Source of the DNA: Kozakia baliensis
Lineage (GTDB): Bacteria; Pseudomonadota; Alphaproteobacteria; Acetobacterales; Acetobacteraceae
Direction: 5' to 3'
Length of the DNA: 64,000 bases
Assembly: GCF_001787335.1 (NCBI RefSeq)
Contig: NZ_CP014674.1
Location: 124,001-188,000 of the forward strand
A program made the translations under genes and the position numbers. The number at the start of each line of letters is the position of its first letter. Position 1 is the stretch's first letter. The notes beneath the pieces are model-generated. The model worked only from the letters and a program-made list of their open reading frames with translations. It searched no databases and was not told where the DNA came from. Shown here piece after piece: positions 16,826 to 25,364 of the stretch.

Positions 16826-17863
16826 ATGGACAAGACCAAGGCGCTCGAAGGAGCGCTCAGCCAGATTGAGCGCGCTTTCGGCAAGGGGTCGATCATGCGT
16901 ATGGGCCAGCGGCCCAAGGAACAGGCGGATGTTGTCTCCACCGGTTCATTGGGACTGGACATCGCTTTGGGTATCGGTGGTCTGCCTCGTGGGCGCATTG
17001 TTGAGATCTATGGCCCGGAAAGCTCGGGTAAAACGACCCTAGCTCTTCATGCCATTGCGGAAGCGCAGAAAAAGGGCGGCACCTGCGCCTTTATCGATGC
17101 GGAGCACGCGCTCGATCCGGGTTATGCGCGCAAACTTGGTGTCGATGTCGATAATCTTTTGCTGAGCCAGCCCGACGCGGGTGAGCAGGCATTGGAAATC
17201 GCCGATACGTTGGTGCGTTCCGGCGCTGTGGACGTTCTGGTTGTGGATTCCGTCGCCGCACTGGTTCCGCGCGCGGAATTGGAAGGCGATATGGGCGATA
17301 GCCATGTCGGCCTGCATGCCCGCTTGATGAGCCAGGCATTGCGTAAGCTAACCGGCACCGTCTCACGCTCCAACACCATGGTGATCTTCCTCAACCAGAT
17401 CCGTATGAAGATCGGCGTCATGTTCGGTAGTCCCGAAACGACGACGGGTGGCAACGCGCTGAAGTTCTACGCCTCCGTGCGTTTGGACATCCGCCGCATC
17501 GGTTCGATCAAGGACCGTGATGAGGTCGTTGGTAACCAGACGCGCGTTAAGGTTGTCAAAAACAAGATGGCGCCGCCATTCCGTCAGGTCGAGTTCGACA
17601 TTATGTATGGCGAAGGCGTCAGCAAGATGGGCGAATTGATTGATCTCGGCGTGAAGGCGGGTATCGTCGAGAAGTCCGGCGCGTGGTTCTCGTTCGATAG
17701 CCAGCGCGTGGGTCAGGGCCGTGAAAACGCCAAGCAGTTCCTGCGTGACCATCCGGAAATGGCTGCGGAAATCGAGCGCCGGGTTCGTGCGGATGCAGGC
17801 GTTGTGGCGGAAGCCATGATGACGACGCCTGAGGAGCAGGAAGAAGCGGACGCCGCGGAATAA
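16826..17863 (+). CDS. recA: Recombinase RecA
   Basis: ATP-dependent strand-exchange recombinase and SOS co-protease, 345 residues. It has Walker A GPESSGKT, the MAW segment, Walker [13 protein letters not shown], the L1 region ([24 protein letters not shown]) and L2 with [28 protein letters not shown], then an acidic C-terminal tail ([10 protein letters not shown]). The ATG at 16826 is preferred over the one at 16820, because GAGG sits seven bases before it. A rho-independent terminator follows directly. Confidence 0.99.
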   Translation: MDKTKALEGALSQIERAFGKGSIMRMGQRPKEQADVVSTGSLGLDIALGIGGLPRGRIVEIYGPESSGKTTLALHAIAEAQKKGGTCAFIDAEHALDPGYARKLGVDVDNLLLSQPDAGEQALEIADTLVRSGAVDVLVVDSVAALVPRAELEGDMGDSHVGLHARLMSQALRKLTGTVSRSNTMVIFLNQIRMKIGVMFGSPETTTGGNALKFYASVRLDIRRIGSIKDRDEVVGNQTRVKVVKNKMAPPFRQVEFDIMYGEGVSKMGELIDLGVKAGIVEKSGAWFSFDSQRVGQGRENAKQFLRDHPEMAAEIERRVRADAGVVAEAMMTTPEEQEEADAAE

Positions 17864-17877
17864 ATCGATGCTCCTTG

Positions 17878-17906
17878 AAGCCCTGCCTGAAAAGCGCGGG
17901 GCTTTT
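17878..17906 (+). terminator. Rho-independent terminator of recA
   Basis: AAGCCCTGC pairs with GCGGGGCTT with a single mismatch in nine, then TTTT. It starts 15 bp after the recA stop and ends at the 3' end of the convergent ferritin-like gene. Confidence 0.75.
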
Positions 17907-18765
17907 ACGTGGCGCGACGGCGTAAGAAGGGGCGGGATTTATCCCAAACGCCCAGCCCTTTGAGCGCCAGATCGGCAATGCCGGACAAAAGACGCGGCTG
18001 CATGAGAGCCGGGTCGAAAGCGTTCATCCGCCGTGCGTTCTCGCGGTAGCAATCTTCCACGAAGCCGCGAAAAGAAAATCCGTCCAAAAATAGATTGGTT
18101 TGCGTAATTGCAAAATCGCGCCCGTCATGCGGTTGTTGGCCGCGGTGCACCATGCTGAGCAGACGGCGCAAAGCACGGGCGTAAAAGCGCAGTGATTTGG
18201 CTGTTCGGCGAACAGGACCAAGCCCGCGCTGTTTTTCACGCCATGCCATATAATTGATGAAGAATACGATGTGGCGTGTTTCCTCGAACATCAGAATATC
18301 GAAGATATCGAACATCGATTCGGGAAGAAAATGGGATTGGCGTGCGCTTTTGAACGCGCCGAAGCCAAGAAAGGCGTCGAGACATTCACCAAAGCCGAAA
18401 TCGATGAATGCCGTTTCCAGATCGTCGGGAAAAGCTTCGATCGGTTGCGGATGGGCGTTAAGGCCATAGCGTTCGATCATGACACGAATTAAATCGGCAT
18501 GCCGCGCTTCTTCCAAGCCTTGCAGCCGGACGGCCTCACGCACGATCGGGTCCACGATTTGCGGCGTGAAAGCATCGACGATCGCGCCTGCGCGCCTCTC
18601 CGTATGATAGACTTCCTGCCAGAACGGCACGGTGCGTAGTCGTGCCAATTCCGCTTCAGAAAGTTCGGGCCAAGGCAATGTTTCCGGGTCGAAAACCTGA
18701 TGTGTGTCGATGAATTGCTTGCAAAAGAACGCTTTATGCGCGTCGGACCCGGCTTCGAACGTCAT
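17905..18765 (-). CDS. Ferritin-like putative di-iron protein (second of a tandem pair)
   Basis: Predicted all-helical cytosolic protein of 286 residues. Likely metal ligands are Glu56, Glu86 with His89 (EEARH), Glu127 (GFGEC) and Glu162 with His165 (EETRH), the E...ExxH...E...ExxH pattern of ferritin-like four-helix bundles. The first gene of the pair has the same residues with the same spacings. The function is unknown; a di-iron oxidase or oxygenase is an inference. The start overlaps the upstream gene's stop by four bases. No signal peptide is present. Confidence 0.75.
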   Translation of the reverse strand: MTFEAGSDAHKAFFCKQFIDTHQVFDPETLPWPELSEAELARLRTVPFWQEVYHTERRAGAIVDAFTPQIVDPIVREAVRLQGLEEARHADLIRVMIERYGLNAHPQPIEAFPDDLETAFIDFGFGECLDAFLGFGAFKSARQSHFLPESMFDIFDILMFEETRHIVFFINYMAWREKQRGLGPVRRTAKSLRFYARALRRLLSMVHRGQQPHDGRDFAITQTNLFLDGFSFRGFVEDCYRENARRMNAFDPALMQPRLLSGIADLALKGLGVWDKSRPFLRRRAT

Positions 18766-19766
18766 GCGGCCTCGTGTTTGGCGCCTTTGAACTCATGATG
18801 GAGTTTGGAAGAAAGTTTCTCCCAAAGTTTATAGGCGCCCAGCCCGAAGCGCACTAAGTTCGGCATGGTAGTGGGGCGCAACAGCCGGTGATCATAACCG
18901 GCGAAGCGACGATCGTTTTCGTCCAGGCACAACTGCATCAAGTCCGGCAGCTTGATATCCATATTGGTCATATCTTTCGCGCCGTTGACGGTAAAATTAT
19001 TGTCCTGCGTGTGTTCGTTGCCTTCTTCGTCCATGGAACGGGCAAGATCCATGCGCTCATAAGCGAGGAACGCCCAGACGGCCCAGACGCGCAACTCGAA
19101 ATAGGGGCGTTTCCACCAGGGCATCGTCGCACGGTGCCAAGCAAGCCAGTTCGCGAACAGGAGGATATGGCGACATTCCTCCTGCATGACCGGCTCGAAC
19201 GTTTCGATCAGTTCCATCGGGAACAGGCCTGCACGTTCTGCCAAGGCGAACAGGCCGAAGGCGAAGAAGCTATCCACGCACTCGGAAAAACCGGTCACGA
19301 GATAAGCCCATTCGGTATCTTTCGGCTCGATATAGGGCGGCTCCGAAGCCATTTTGATGTTATAGGCCTCGACGAGCTTGGAGAGCACCTCCTTATGGCG
19401 GTTCTCTTCCCAGGCATTGCGCGAGAGCGCGTCCTTCATATCAGGATCGTCGATCATGTTAGCATAGGCCGCCATACGTAGGCGGGCCTTGCCTTCGGTC
19501 TGCACGGCGATATCCCAAATGGGCAAGGAAGTGATGCGGTGCAGCGTTTCCGGATCGAGTTTGGGCCAATCGATAACCGAAGGTTTGTACGGGTTGAACG
19601 TCTCGCGGAACATCTGCGCCACGGCTCGTTTGTGCTCTTCGGAACCTGGCTTGAGCGGTCCGGGAACGGCGCTGCTCCAATGCCGGGATTCGTAATCCGC
19701 CTTGGCGAGGGTCTTCTCCGATGGGGCGTCGGGGAGATGGTTGTAGATATCCGCGAGACTTTTCAT
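18762..19766 (-). CDS. Ferritin-like putative di-iron protein (first of a tandem pair)
   Basis: Soluble protein of 334 residues, paralogous to the gene immediately downstream. Candidate ligands are Glu91, Glu121 with His124 (EENRH), Glu162 (GFSEC) and Glu197 with His200 (EECRH). Spacing between them (30, 41 and 35 residues) is identical in the partner. It has an extra 35-residue N-terminal segment and a longer, charged insert near residues 235-255. It lies 17 bp after clpP on the same strand, so clpP and the pair may form one transcript. Metal content and substrate are unknown. Confidence 0.78.
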   Translation of the reverse strand: MKSLADIYNHLPDAPSEKTLAKADYESRHWSSAVPGPLKPGSEEHKRAVAQMFRETFNPYKPSVIDWPKLDPETLHRITSLPIWDIAVQTEGKARLRMAAYANMIDDPDMKDALSRNAWEENRHKEVLSKLVEAYNIKMASEPPYIEPKDTEWAYLVTGFSECVDSFFAFGLFALAERAGLFPMELIETFEPVMQEECRHILLFANWLAWHRATMPWWKRPYFELRVWAVWAFLAYERMDLARSMDEEGNEHTQDNNFTVNGAKDMTNMDIKLPDLMQLCLDENDRRFAGYDHRLLRPTTMPNLVRFGLGAYKLWEKLSSKLHHEFKGAKHEAA

Positions 19767-19783
19767 AACCGTAACTCTGTCTG

Positions 19784-20494
19784 TTAGCCTTTGAGATCGC
19801 TCATTTTGTGAATGACGCGATTGACGAGGCCGTATTCGATCGCTTCTTCAGCCGACATCCAGTAATTACGGTCGGTATCCTTGGCGATCTTCTCGTAAGA
19901 ATGCCCGGTTTCGCGCGCAAAAAGACGGTTGAGGCGTTCGCGCATCTTGATGATCTCGCGCGCCTCGATGTCGATATCCGTCGCGGGTCCACGCACACCG
20001 CCCATCGGTTGATGCAGTAGGAAGCGCGTGTTGGGCAGGCACACGCGGCGTTCCGGGCGGCCCGCCGCGAAGATCAGCGCACCGGCGGAGGCGACCCAGC
20101 CTGTGCCGATCATGTTGATGGGCGCGACCGAATCCACAAAGCGGATCATGTCGTGAATGGTGTCGCCGCTCTCGACGTGGCCACCGGGAGAGTTGACATA
20201 CACGTCGATCGGCTTGTCGGATGCGCCGGCCAGCGCCAGGAGGCGGCCGGTGACGTCACGTGCGATTTTGTCGTTGATTCCGCCGAAGATCAGAACCTTG
20301 CGCTGCTCGAAGAGCTTGCCTTCGAGTTCGTTGATCGGCGAGTTCAGCGTCTTGTTATCGTCCGGCTCCTTCGGTTCCGGGCCGTTCGGCTCCGGCACGT
20401 CTGGCGTCTGGGGATCGGGTTCTTCATCATCGAGACGCACTGCGCGTGGTGAAGGATCGCGTGCTAAAAGGCGAGGGGGCGTCGTGCCGCGCAT
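19784..20494 (-). CDS. clpP: ClpP-like serine protease subunit with N-terminal extension
   Basis: Proteolytic subunit of a Clp-type ATP-dependent protease, 236 residues. The catalytic triad is visible as Ser136 (WVASAG), His161 (LLHQPMGG) and Asp208 (DTDRNYWMS). Residues 1-55 form an acidic, proline-rich extension (DDEEPDPQTPDVPEPNGPEPKEPDD) absent from standard ClpP of about 200 residues. No clpX or clpA is near. The ATG at 20494 is preferred over 20527, because AGGAAG lies just upstream. It may be a second ClpP paralogue alongside one elsewhere. Confidence 0.85.
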   Translation of the reverse strand: MRGTTPPRLLARDPSPRAVRLDDEEPDPQTPDVPEPNGPEPKEPDDNKTLNSPINELEGKLFEQRKVLIFGGINDKIARDVTGRLLALAGASDKPIDVYVNSPGGHVESGDTIHDMIRFVDSVAPINMIGTGWVASAGALIFAAGRPERRVCLPNTRFLLHQPMGGVRGPATDIDIEAREIIKMRERLNRLFARETGHSYEKIAKDTDRNYWMSAEEAIEYGLVNRVIHKMSDLKG

Positions 20495-20623
20495 GCTTTT
20501 CTTCCTATATTCCGTCAGCATGTTCATGCCGTATATCCTGCGCCTAGCCTGCGCCTCTCACAAGAGCATTGCGCGTTTTTACTGTGGATGGCTGCTCTCG
20601 CCAGAGTGAAGGCGAAACGCTAG

Positions 20624-20637
20624 GGTGCGATCGCACC
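20624..20637. other. Perfect 14-bp palindrome upstream of the OmpA-like lipoprotein
   Basis: GGTGCGATCGCACC lies between clpP and the divergent lipoprotein gene, 56 bp before the preferred start at 20693. It may be an operator. Confidence 0.35.
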
Positions 20638-20692
20638 AATGAAAACGAATGAAGCAACGGTGGGTTCGGTCGAGATTATGGTAGGAAAGAAG

Positions 20693-21661
20693 ATGCTGCG
20701 CACCGGAGCCGCACTGGCGGGCCTGCTGGGTCTATCCGCCTGCGCCCATCGCGATGCGGTCGATACCGTCGACAATTGGTGGCATCAATATCAGGGCGGC
20801 GTCATCGCGCAGCAGCGCCCGCCGCCGCCGGGAGCACACGCAACTTATCCGCATGTGGGCCTGACGCCGACGCAGCCTGCGGATGTGCCGAGCGCGCCAG
20901 CCCGCACGGCATTGACCGACAAACTGACCTTGCAGCGTAATTTCGGGCAGCGCCTGGCGGCGGCGGATGGGCCTTTGCCGAATCTACCGCCTAACCCAAC
21001 GCCGAGAAAGCCCGCCATGCCTTCGGCTTCCGCGCAAAGCGATAGCGGCTCTTCCATGACCGTGGATGCAGCGGGGCAAACGCCGTCGGCTCCAAGGCCG
21101 CCAGCCAACGCCAAAGGCGCGCCCGATGGGACCAAGCCGGTTTCGACCGCGCCGCCACAGAAAAAAACCGCCGATAAATCGCGCTCGGCTCCGGTGGCGT
21201 CCATGCCTGCCGTGACGCAATTCGCACCGCCTCCGATTCTACCGGGGCAAGTTCCGCAGATGATGTCGCCCCTGCCACCATCCGCGCCGCAATTTCCAGG
21301 TTTCGATATCCCGCGCGACGCCGACTTGCCGGATCGTCCGGCTCCAGCCTACGATCTCTCCAATCCGCACGGCACTTTGATTCGTTTCGCTCAGGCTTCC
21401 GATCAGATGATGCGGGGCCAGGAGCATGAACTCGGCTCCGTGCTCGGGCGTCGCGGCGGTCATGCGCTGGTCTATGTCAAAGGATTCGGCGAGGCGTCTT
21501 CCCTGCGCCCGATGGACCAGGCTTCGGGAATCCGGCTCGGATTGCTGCGGGCGCGCACGGTGGCCGAGGCGCTGATGCTGCGCGGCGTGCCGGGAAGCGA
21601 TATCCGCCTTGCCGCTGGAGCGCTGGGCCAGGGCGCGAGAATCGATCTGACGCCTTATTGA
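20693..21661 (+). CDS. OmpA-like lipoprotein with proline-rich linker
   Basis: A 322-residue envelope protein. It begins MLRTGAALAGLLGLSAC, a lipoprotein signal with lipobox LSAC (Cys17). The central 180 residues are proline-, alanine- and serine-rich and probably disordered. The last 90 residues (HALVYVKGFGEASSLRPMDQ to QGARIDLTPY) resemble the OmpA C-terminal peptidoglycan-binding fold, notably the LRARTVAEALMLRGVPGSDI helix. The ATG at 20693 is chosen over 20639, because TAGGAAAG lies five bases before it. A strong terminator follows at 21701. Confidence 0.72.
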   Translation: MLRTGAALAGLLGLSACAHRDAVDTVDNWWHQYQGGVIAQQRPPPPGAHATYPHVGLTPTQPADVPSAPARTALTDKLTLQRNFGQRLAAADGPLPNLPPNPTPRKPAMPSASAQSDSGSSMTVDAAGQTPSAPRPPANAKGAPDGTKPVSTAPPQKKTADKSRSAPVASMPAVTQFAPPPILPGQVPQMMSPLPPSAPQFPGFDIPRDADLPDRPAPAYDLSNPHGTLIRFAQASDQMMRGQEHELGSVLGRRGGHALVYVKGFGEASSLRPMDQASGIRLGLLRARTVAEALMLRGVPGSDIRLAAGALGQGARIDLTPY

Positions 21662-21700
21662 GACAGATAGTTTCTTGAAAAGGCGATCCAGGCTAGGGAA

Positions 21701-21737
21701 GATAAAGGCAGGGCAGTCGTTTCTGCCTTTATCTTTC
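21701..21737 (+). terminator. Strong rho-independent terminator
   Basis: GATAAAGGCAG, eleven bases, CTGCCTTTATC, then TTT: a perfect 11-bp stem between the lipoprotein stop and alaC. Confidence 0.8.
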
Positions 21738-21760
21738 AATCCCGTGTCCCCGAGCCGAGC

Positions 21761-22966
21761 ATGACCGAAGAGTTCCATCGCATCCGCCGCTTGCCCCCGT
21801 ATGTTTTCGCCGAGGTCAACAAGGCCAAGGCCGCGGCACGCGCCCATGGTGAGGACATTATCGATCTCGGGATGGGCAACCCCGACAGTCCAACGCCATC
21901 GCACATCGTCAAGAAGCTGGTCGAGACGGTGGCGGACCCGCGTTCCCACCGTTATTCCGTTAGCCGGGGCATTCCCGGTCTGCGCCGTGCGCTGGCGGGG
22001 TATTACGAGCGCCGTTTCGGCGTGCATCTCGATCCCGAAACCGAAGTGATCGCAACGCTCGGATCGAAAGAAGGCCTGGCGAATCTGGCCTCCGCTATCA
22101 CCAGCCCCGGCGATACGATTCTGGTGCCGAATCCGTCCTATCCCATTCATCAATTCGGCTTCATTATCGCCGGCGCTTCCGTGCGCTCGATTCCCGCAAC
22201 GCCTGATGAAAACATGCTACGTGCGCTCGAACGCGCCGTGCGTCATTCCGTGCCGAAACCGACGGCTCTGATCGTGAACTTTCCCTCGAACCCGACGGCG
22301 TTCACGGCCTCGCTCGATTTCTACAAGGAACTGGTCGCGTTCGCCCGCCGCGAGCAAATCTGGATCATGTCCGATCTGGCTTATTGCGAGATCTATTTCG
22401 GCGATGAGCCGCCGCCTTCGATTCTCGAAGTGCCGGGCGCAAAAGACATCGCCGTCGAATTCACCTCGCTTTCCAAGACCTATTCGATGGCCGGGTGGCG
22501 CATGGGCTTCGCGGCGGGCAATCCGCGCCTGATCCAGGCTTTGACCCGTATTAAATCCTATCTCGATTATGGCGCGTTCACGCCGATCCAGGTGGCGGCG
22601 GTTGCGGCGCTGAGCGGGCCACAGGATTGCGTGGCCGAAATTCGCGATCTTTATCGGGAACGGCGCGACGTGCTGTTGCGCGGATTGCATGCGGCGGGGT
22701 GGGACGTTCCCGCGCCGCAAGGCTCGATGTTCGCCTGGGCGCCGCTGCCGAAGGGCCTCGAGGACATGGGAAGCGTCGAATTCAGTAAGTTGCTGCTCAA
22801 AGAAGCGGGCGTGGCCGTCGCTCCTGGCTTGGGCTTCGGTGAATATGGTGAGGGTTTCGTGCGGATCGGATTGGTGGAAAACACGCAGCGCCTGCGTCAG
22901 GCGACGCGGGCGATCAAAGGGTTCTTGAACAAACAGGGCGTCAAAAGCGCCGAGGCGGTCTCGTGA
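21761..22966 (+). CDS. alaC: PLP-dependent aminotransferase (AlaC-like)
   Basis: Fold-type I aminotransferase of 401 residues. It follows E. coli AlaC closely: RRLPPYVFAEVN, DIIDLGMGNPDSPTP, YSVSRGIPGLRRALAGYY, LGSKEGLANL and PNPSYPIHQFG. The PLP lysine is in SLSKTYSMAGWRMGF. AlaC makes alanine from pyruvate and glutamate; related proteins act as LL-diaminopimelate aminotransferases, so substrate is not certain. The stop overlaps the GTG start of hom by four bases, linking it to aspartate-family amino acid synthesis. Confidence 0.88.
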   Translation: MTEEFHRIRRLPPYVFAEVNKAKAAARAHGEDIIDLGMGNPDSPTPSHIVKKLVETVADPRSHRYSVSRGIPGLRRALAGYYERRFGVHLDPETEVIATLGSKEGLANLASAITSPGDTILVPNPSYPIHQFGFIIAGASVRSIPATPDENMLRALERAVRHSVPKPTALIVNFPSNPTAFTASLDFYKELVAFARREQIWIMSDLAYCEIYFGDEPPPSILEVPGAKDIAVEFTSLSKTYSMAGWRMGFAAGNPRLIQALTRIKSYLDYGAFTPIQVAAVAALSGPQDCVAEIRDLYRERRDVLLRGLHAAGWDVPAPQGSMFAWAPLPKGLEDMGSVEFSKLLLKEAGVAVAPGLGFGEYGEGFVRIGLVENTQRLRQATRAIKGFLNKQGVKSAEAVS

Positions 22967-24261
22967 GCGGCAAACCTCTACGTTTAGGTATCGCAGGGCT
23001 TGGCACGGTTGGCGTCGGCGTTATCAAGCTGCTGCACGAAAATGCCCAGGCCATCGCGGCGCGTGCGGGGCGTTCGATCGAAGTCGTCTCCGTTTCGGCA
23101 CGCTCGCGCAACCGGGATCGTGGCGTCGATCTGAGCGGCCTGACATGGCATGACGATCCGCGCGCTCTGGCGGAGGACCCGAATGTCGATGTCGTTCTCG
23201 AACTGATCGGCGGGGCGGAAGGCGCGGCGCGGGAGTTGGTGGAAGCGGCGCTTCTGCGCGGCCGGGACGTCGTGACGGCCAATAAGGCGCTCCTGGCGCT
23301 GCATGGCGCGAGACTTGCCGATATGGCACGCGAGAACGGCGCTTCCCTGCTGTTCGAGGCCTCTGTGGCGGGCGGCATCCCTGCGATCAAACTGGTGCGC
23401 GAAGGGTTGGCGGCGGACCGGCTATTGCGCGTCGGCGGCATTTTGAACGGGACGTGCAACTATATTCTCACCGCCATGCGGGAAAGCGGACGCGGGTTCG
23501 ACGAAATTCTCGCTGAAGCGCAAGCGCTGGGTTATGCCGAGGCCGACCCTTCCACGGATGTCGATGGCTGGGATGCCGCGCATAAGCTGGCGATTTTGGC
23601 GGGCTTGGCGTTCGGGCGGCCGGTGGCGTTCAACACGCTGCATGTCGAAGGCATCCGCTCCATCGCAGCATGCGACCAGGCTTTCGCGCAGGAATTCGGC
23701 TATCGGATCAAGCTGCTTGGCACGGCGCGACGTGGCGAGGACGATGCGATCGAGGCATGGATGCGACCCTGTATGGTGGCGCAGACCGCGCCGATCGCGG
23801 CTGTGGACGGCGTTTTCAATGCCGTCATTACGGAAGGCGCGTTCAGCGGGCCGATGTTGATCGAAGGCCGTGGCGCGGGTGCTGGGCCAACCGCCAGCGC
23901 CGTTGTCGCGGATGTGATCGATTTGAGTCGTGGCACGGCATTGCCGGTATGGGGCACCGCACCCCGACCGGAAATTTCCTGCCAGCCGCGCGCCTCTTTG
24001 AGCGGCGAATATTATCTCCGGCTGCTCGTGCAGGATCGTTCCGGCGTGGTGGCGGAAATCGCCGCAGCCCTACGAGATGCTGGGGTTTCCTTGCGTGCGA
24101 TGTCTCAACATGCGGCGGAAGTGGGCACGCAAAGCGGCGTGCCTTTGGCGGTGATCACGCATGCGACGCAGGAATCGGCCATGCTTTCGGTTCTGACGGC
24201 GCTCGAAAAGCTCGATTCGGTTTTAGCAGAGCCGGTGCTCATGAAAATCGAGACGGTGTGA
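22963..24261 (+). CDS. hom: Homoserine dehydrogenase
   Basis: NAD(P)-dependent reduction of aspartate semialdehyde to homoserine, the branch to threonine and methionine. 432 residues with a GLGTVGVGVI Rossmann motif, the catalytic domain segment GGILNGTCNYILTAM, followed by EADPSTDVDGWDAAHKLAILA. A C-terminal ACT domain (YLRLLVQDRSGVVAEIAAALRDAGVSL, from about residue 350) suggests threonine feedback control. The GTG start overlaps alaC. Confidence 0.96.
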   Translation: MSGKPLRLGIAGLGTVGVGVIKLLHENAQAIAARAGRSIEVVSVSARSRNRDRGVDLSGLTWHDDPRALAEDPNVDVVLELIGGAEGAARELVEAALLRGRDVVTANKALLALHGARLADMARENGASLLFEASVAGGIPAIKLVREGLAADRLLRVGGILNGTCNYILTAMRESGRGFDEILAEAQALGYAEADPSTDVDGWDAAHKLAILAGLAFGRPVAFNTLHVEGIRSIAACDQAFAQEFGYRIKLLGTARRGEDDAIEAWMRPCMVAQTAPIAAVDGVFNAVITEGAFSGPMLIEGRGAGAGPTASAVVADVIDLSRGTALPVWGTAPRPEISCQPRASLSGEYYLRLLVQDRSGVVAEIAAALRDAGVSLRAMSQHAAEVGTQSGVPLAVITHATQESAMLSVLTALEKLDSVLAEPVLMKIETV

Positions 24262-24350
24262 TGCGGCATTTTCGTCGTAACGCGTCATAAGAAAGCCATG
24301 AGCTGCTCTGACGTATGACGTCATCTTAGAACCGAAGGAGAACCCGGAAG

Positions 24351-25343
24351 ATGCCTTTCTCGCAGAATTACAAGGTCACGGACCGTAATCTGGCATTGGA
24401 ACTGGTGCGCGTTACCGAAGCCGCCGCCATTTCCTCGGCGGCCTGGACGGGGCGCGGTAAGAAGAATGACGCCGACGGTGCCGCTGTGCAGGCCATGCGC
24501 ACGGCCTTCGATACGGTCGCCATCGAAGGCACCGTTGTTATCGGCGAAGGCGAGATGGATGAAGCGCCGATGCTGTATATCGGCGAGAAGGTGGGCGCTG
24601 GTGGCCCGGCGATGGATATTGCTGTCGATCCGCTGGAAGGCACCAATCTGTGCGCCAAGGATATGCCCAACGCCATGACCATGGTGGCGCTCGCCGAGAA
24701 GGGCAATTTCCTGCATGCGCCCGATATCTACATGCAGAAGCTGGTCGTCGGGCCGAACCTACCGGACGATCTGATCGATCTGGACGCGCCGATCGAGCAG
24801 ACCTTGAAAGACCTTGCCAAGGCGAAAGGACGCGACGTCTCGGAACTGACGATGTGTGCGCTCGATCGCGAACGTCATGAAGAACTGATCGCCCGTGCGC
24901 GTGAAGCCGGGGCGCGCGTCATGCTGCTGACCGACGGGGACGTGGCCGCCGCCATCGCCGCCTGTATCGATGATAGCAGCGTGGATATCTATGCCGGTTC
25001 GGGCGGCGCGCCGGAGGGCGTTCTGGCTGCGGCGGCCGTGCGTTGCGTCGGGGGGCAGATGCAGGGTCGTCTTCTGTTCGAGGACGATTCCCAGGTCGAG
25101 CGCGCGCGTTCGATGGCGCCGGATAAAGATCCGACCCGTAAGCTCGGTTTGCACGATATGGCGCGTGGCGACGTTCTGTTCTCCGCCACCGGCGTGACCA
25201 GCGGCACGCTGCTGCGTGGTGTTCGCTACACGGGTCCGTCGCGTGCGCGCACGCACTCGATCGTCATGCGTTCCAAATCGGGCACGGTGCGTTTCATCGA
25301 AGGCCGTCACGACTTTTCGACGAAAACCTGGGCGGGCCGCTAA
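24351..25343 (+). CDS. glpX: Class II fructose-1,6-bisphosphatase GlpX
   Basis: Hydrolyses fructose 1,6-bisphosphate in gluconeogenesis and pentose synthesis. 330 residues; metal-site segments are EGTVVIGEGEMDEAPMLYIGE and the DPLEGTNLC motif, with a later GGAPEGVLAAAAVRCVGGQMQGRL typical of GlpX. AAGGAG precedes the ATG by eleven bases. The gene stands alone in an 89-bp gap after hom, and recJ follows 21 bp on, possibly in the same transcript. Confidence 0.96.
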   Translation: MPFSQNYKVTDRNLALELVRVTEAAAISSAAWTGRGKKNDADGAAVQAMRTAFDTVAIEGTVVIGEGEMDEAPMLYIGEKVGAGGPAMDIAVDPLEGTNLCAKDMPNAMTMVALAEKGNFLHAPDIYMQKLVVGPNLPDDLIDLDAPIEQTLKDLAKAKGRDVSELTMCALDRERHEELIARAREAGARVMLLTDGDVAAAIAACIDDSSVDIYAGSGGAPEGVLAAAAVRCVGGQMQGRLLFEDDSQVERARSMAPDKDPTRKLGLHDMARGDVLFSATGVTSGTLLRGVRYTGPSRARTHSIVMRSKSGTVRFIEGRHDFSTKTWAGR

Positions 25344-25364
25344 TCCCTTTCTATAGTGCGGCGC

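Noticed and set aside
24315-24324. ATGACGTCAT palindrome before glpX
   Set aside because: A 10-bp palindrome is expected by chance at this scale, and nothing else supports an operator.
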